Positions 5,127 through 5,757 of a stretch of DNA of 5,757 nucleotides are shown here, in pieces. Origin of the DNA: Thermobaculum sp042408415 (GTDB lineage Bacteria; Chloroflexota; Chloroflexia; Thermobaculales; Thermobaculaceae); contig JBHORE010000019.1 in assembly GCA_042408415.1 (NCBI GenBank), positions 1 through 5,757 of the forward strand, written 5' to 3'. Below the pieces are notes generated by a model that was not told the origin of the DNA, did not search any database, and saw only the letters and a list, made by a program, of their open reading frames with translations. Made by a program: the position numbers and the translations under genes. Each line of letters starts with the position of its first letter. Position 1 is the first letter of the stretch.

Positions 5127-5757
5127 GTAGAGCTGCCAAGACCGGGCTTCTACCATCCCGCACGCGCGAGAAGCTGGATCTGGATGGAGAGTGGAGCTTT
5201 GCGCTCGACCCAGATGGCGTTGGGGTGCAGCAGGAGTGGTACCGAGCCCTCCGGCCAGGGAACATCCGGATACCCGGCTCCTGGGAGGAGCAAGGCTACG
5301 GTGAGCGTCCTCCCGAGCAGATAGTTGGATGGACGAAGCGCCGGAGCTACGAGGGCCCTGCTTGGTACGTGCGTGAGGTGGAAGTACCTAGCAGCTGGCA
5401 GGGCAGTACTCTCTGGCTGCAGGTGGATCGCGTCAACTGGATCACGGATCTATGGGTCAACGGTCGCTGGGTGGGCTCGGGCGACTCCCTGAGTGTCCCC
5501 CATCGCTTCGATGTCACCGAGCACGTATCGCCTGGGGAGTCGAACCTGGTGGCGATCCGCGTAAACAACAAGGTGGAGGGCGTCCTCAACTACGAAGGCC
5601 ACATCCACTCACGGCACACAGCCACCAACTGGGGAGGGATAACGGGGAACGTGAGGCTTGTAGCCACACCTTCCTGCTGGATAGAGGCTCTGCAGATACT
5701 GCCTGATGTCGCAGCCAGGTCCGTTACCTGCAGGATTCATCTAGCTACGCGGCGGCC
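5123..5757 (+). CDS. Glycoside hydrolase family 2 enzyme, N-terminal part (3'-partial)
   Basis: Only the first 211 residues are in the window, and the frame is open to the right edge. They form the GH2 sugar-binding jelly-roll domain: LDGEWSFALDP (20-30), IPGSW (50-54), a YEGPAWYVREVEVP strand pair (76-89), LWLQVDRVNWITDLWVNGRWVGS (97-119), an FDVTEHVSPGESNLVAIRVNN segment (129-149) and the closing NWGGITGNVRLVA (169-181). Relatives are beta-galactosidases, beta-glucuronidases and beta-mannosidases. The immunoglobulin-like domain and the catalytic barrel with its two glutamates lie beyond the edge, so the glycoside cannot be named. The N-terminus (MSRAAKTGLLPSRTREKL) has no hydrophobic signal sequence, which suggests a cytoplasmic enzyme acting on imported oligosaccharides or glycosides. 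It would supply the monosaccharide for the ROK kinase. The start forms an ATGA overlap with the DeoR gene and has a strong ribosome binding site. Family membership is sure; activity is unknown. Confidence 0.88.
   Translation, partial: MSRAAKTGLLPSRTREKLDLDGEWSFALDPDGVGVQQEWYRALRPGNIRIPGSWEEQGYGERPPEQIVGWTKRRSYEGPAWYVREVEVPSSWQGSTLWLQVDRVNWITDLWVNGRWVGSGDSLSVPHRFDVTEHVSPGESNLVAIRVNNKVEGVLNYEGHIHSRHTATNWGGITGNVRLVATPSCWIEALQILPDVAARSVTCRIHLATRR

Noticed and set aside
1..5757. CRISPR array, tRNA/rRNA genes, riboswitch, insertion sequence, attachment site or defence system.
   Set aside because: Coding is almost continuous on the plus strand with gaps of 8 bp or less. No regularly spaced repeats, terminal inverted repeats or tRNA-like sequences were seen.

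Overview
The window is one stretch of a tightly packed, all-plus-strand sugar-utilisation operon. It holds seven protein genes; the last is cut by the right edge and the first is probably cut by the left edge. Gene borders are 4-8 bp gaps or 4-10 bp overlaps, so there is no intergenic stretch that could hold a promoter, terminator, RNA gene or mobile element. By eye the GC content is near 60%. AGG, ATA and CTA codons are frequent, and the central enzymes are of types common in thermophiles and archaea. This suggests a moderately GC-rich thermophilic bacterium, perhaps Chloroflexota/Thermomicrobia-like. That placement is an inference, not an identification.

Layout, left to right. 1-792: a protein with the fold signature of two tandem CCG (heterodisulfide-reductase/GlpC-type) Fe-S domains, with every expected cluster cysteine replaced. 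797-1636: a class I (DhnA/FbaB/LsrF-type) aldolase that keeps the Schiff-base lysine. 1645-2433: a cupin-type glucose-6-phosphate isomerase with all metal ligands and a long C-terminal tail. 2430-3416: a PfkB-family phosphosugar kinase (FruK/LacC/Pfk-2 group) with an altered substrate-binding signature. 3407-4339: a ROK-family sugar kinase. 4332-5126: a DeoR-family sugar-phosphate-responsive repressor. 5123-5757: the N-terminal sugar-binding domain of a glycoside hydrolase family 2 enzyme.

Taken together, the genes can be read as a self-contained upper Embden-Meyerhof-like route. GH2 would release a sugar from a beta-glycoside, ROK would phosphorylate it, the cupin isomerase would convert aldose-6-P to ketose-6-P, PfkB would phosphorylate again, and the aldolase would split the product to trioses, under DeoR control. 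The aldolase, PfkB kinase and ROK kinase each depart from family consensus at residues that touch the sugar or take part in catalysis, and the leading CCG-like protein has lost its cofactor ligands. The working hypothesis is therefore a divergent, dedicated pathway for an unusual sugar or sugar phosphate, with a repurposed non-Fe-S CCG-fold protein as a possible new component. The substrate cannot be read from this sequence.
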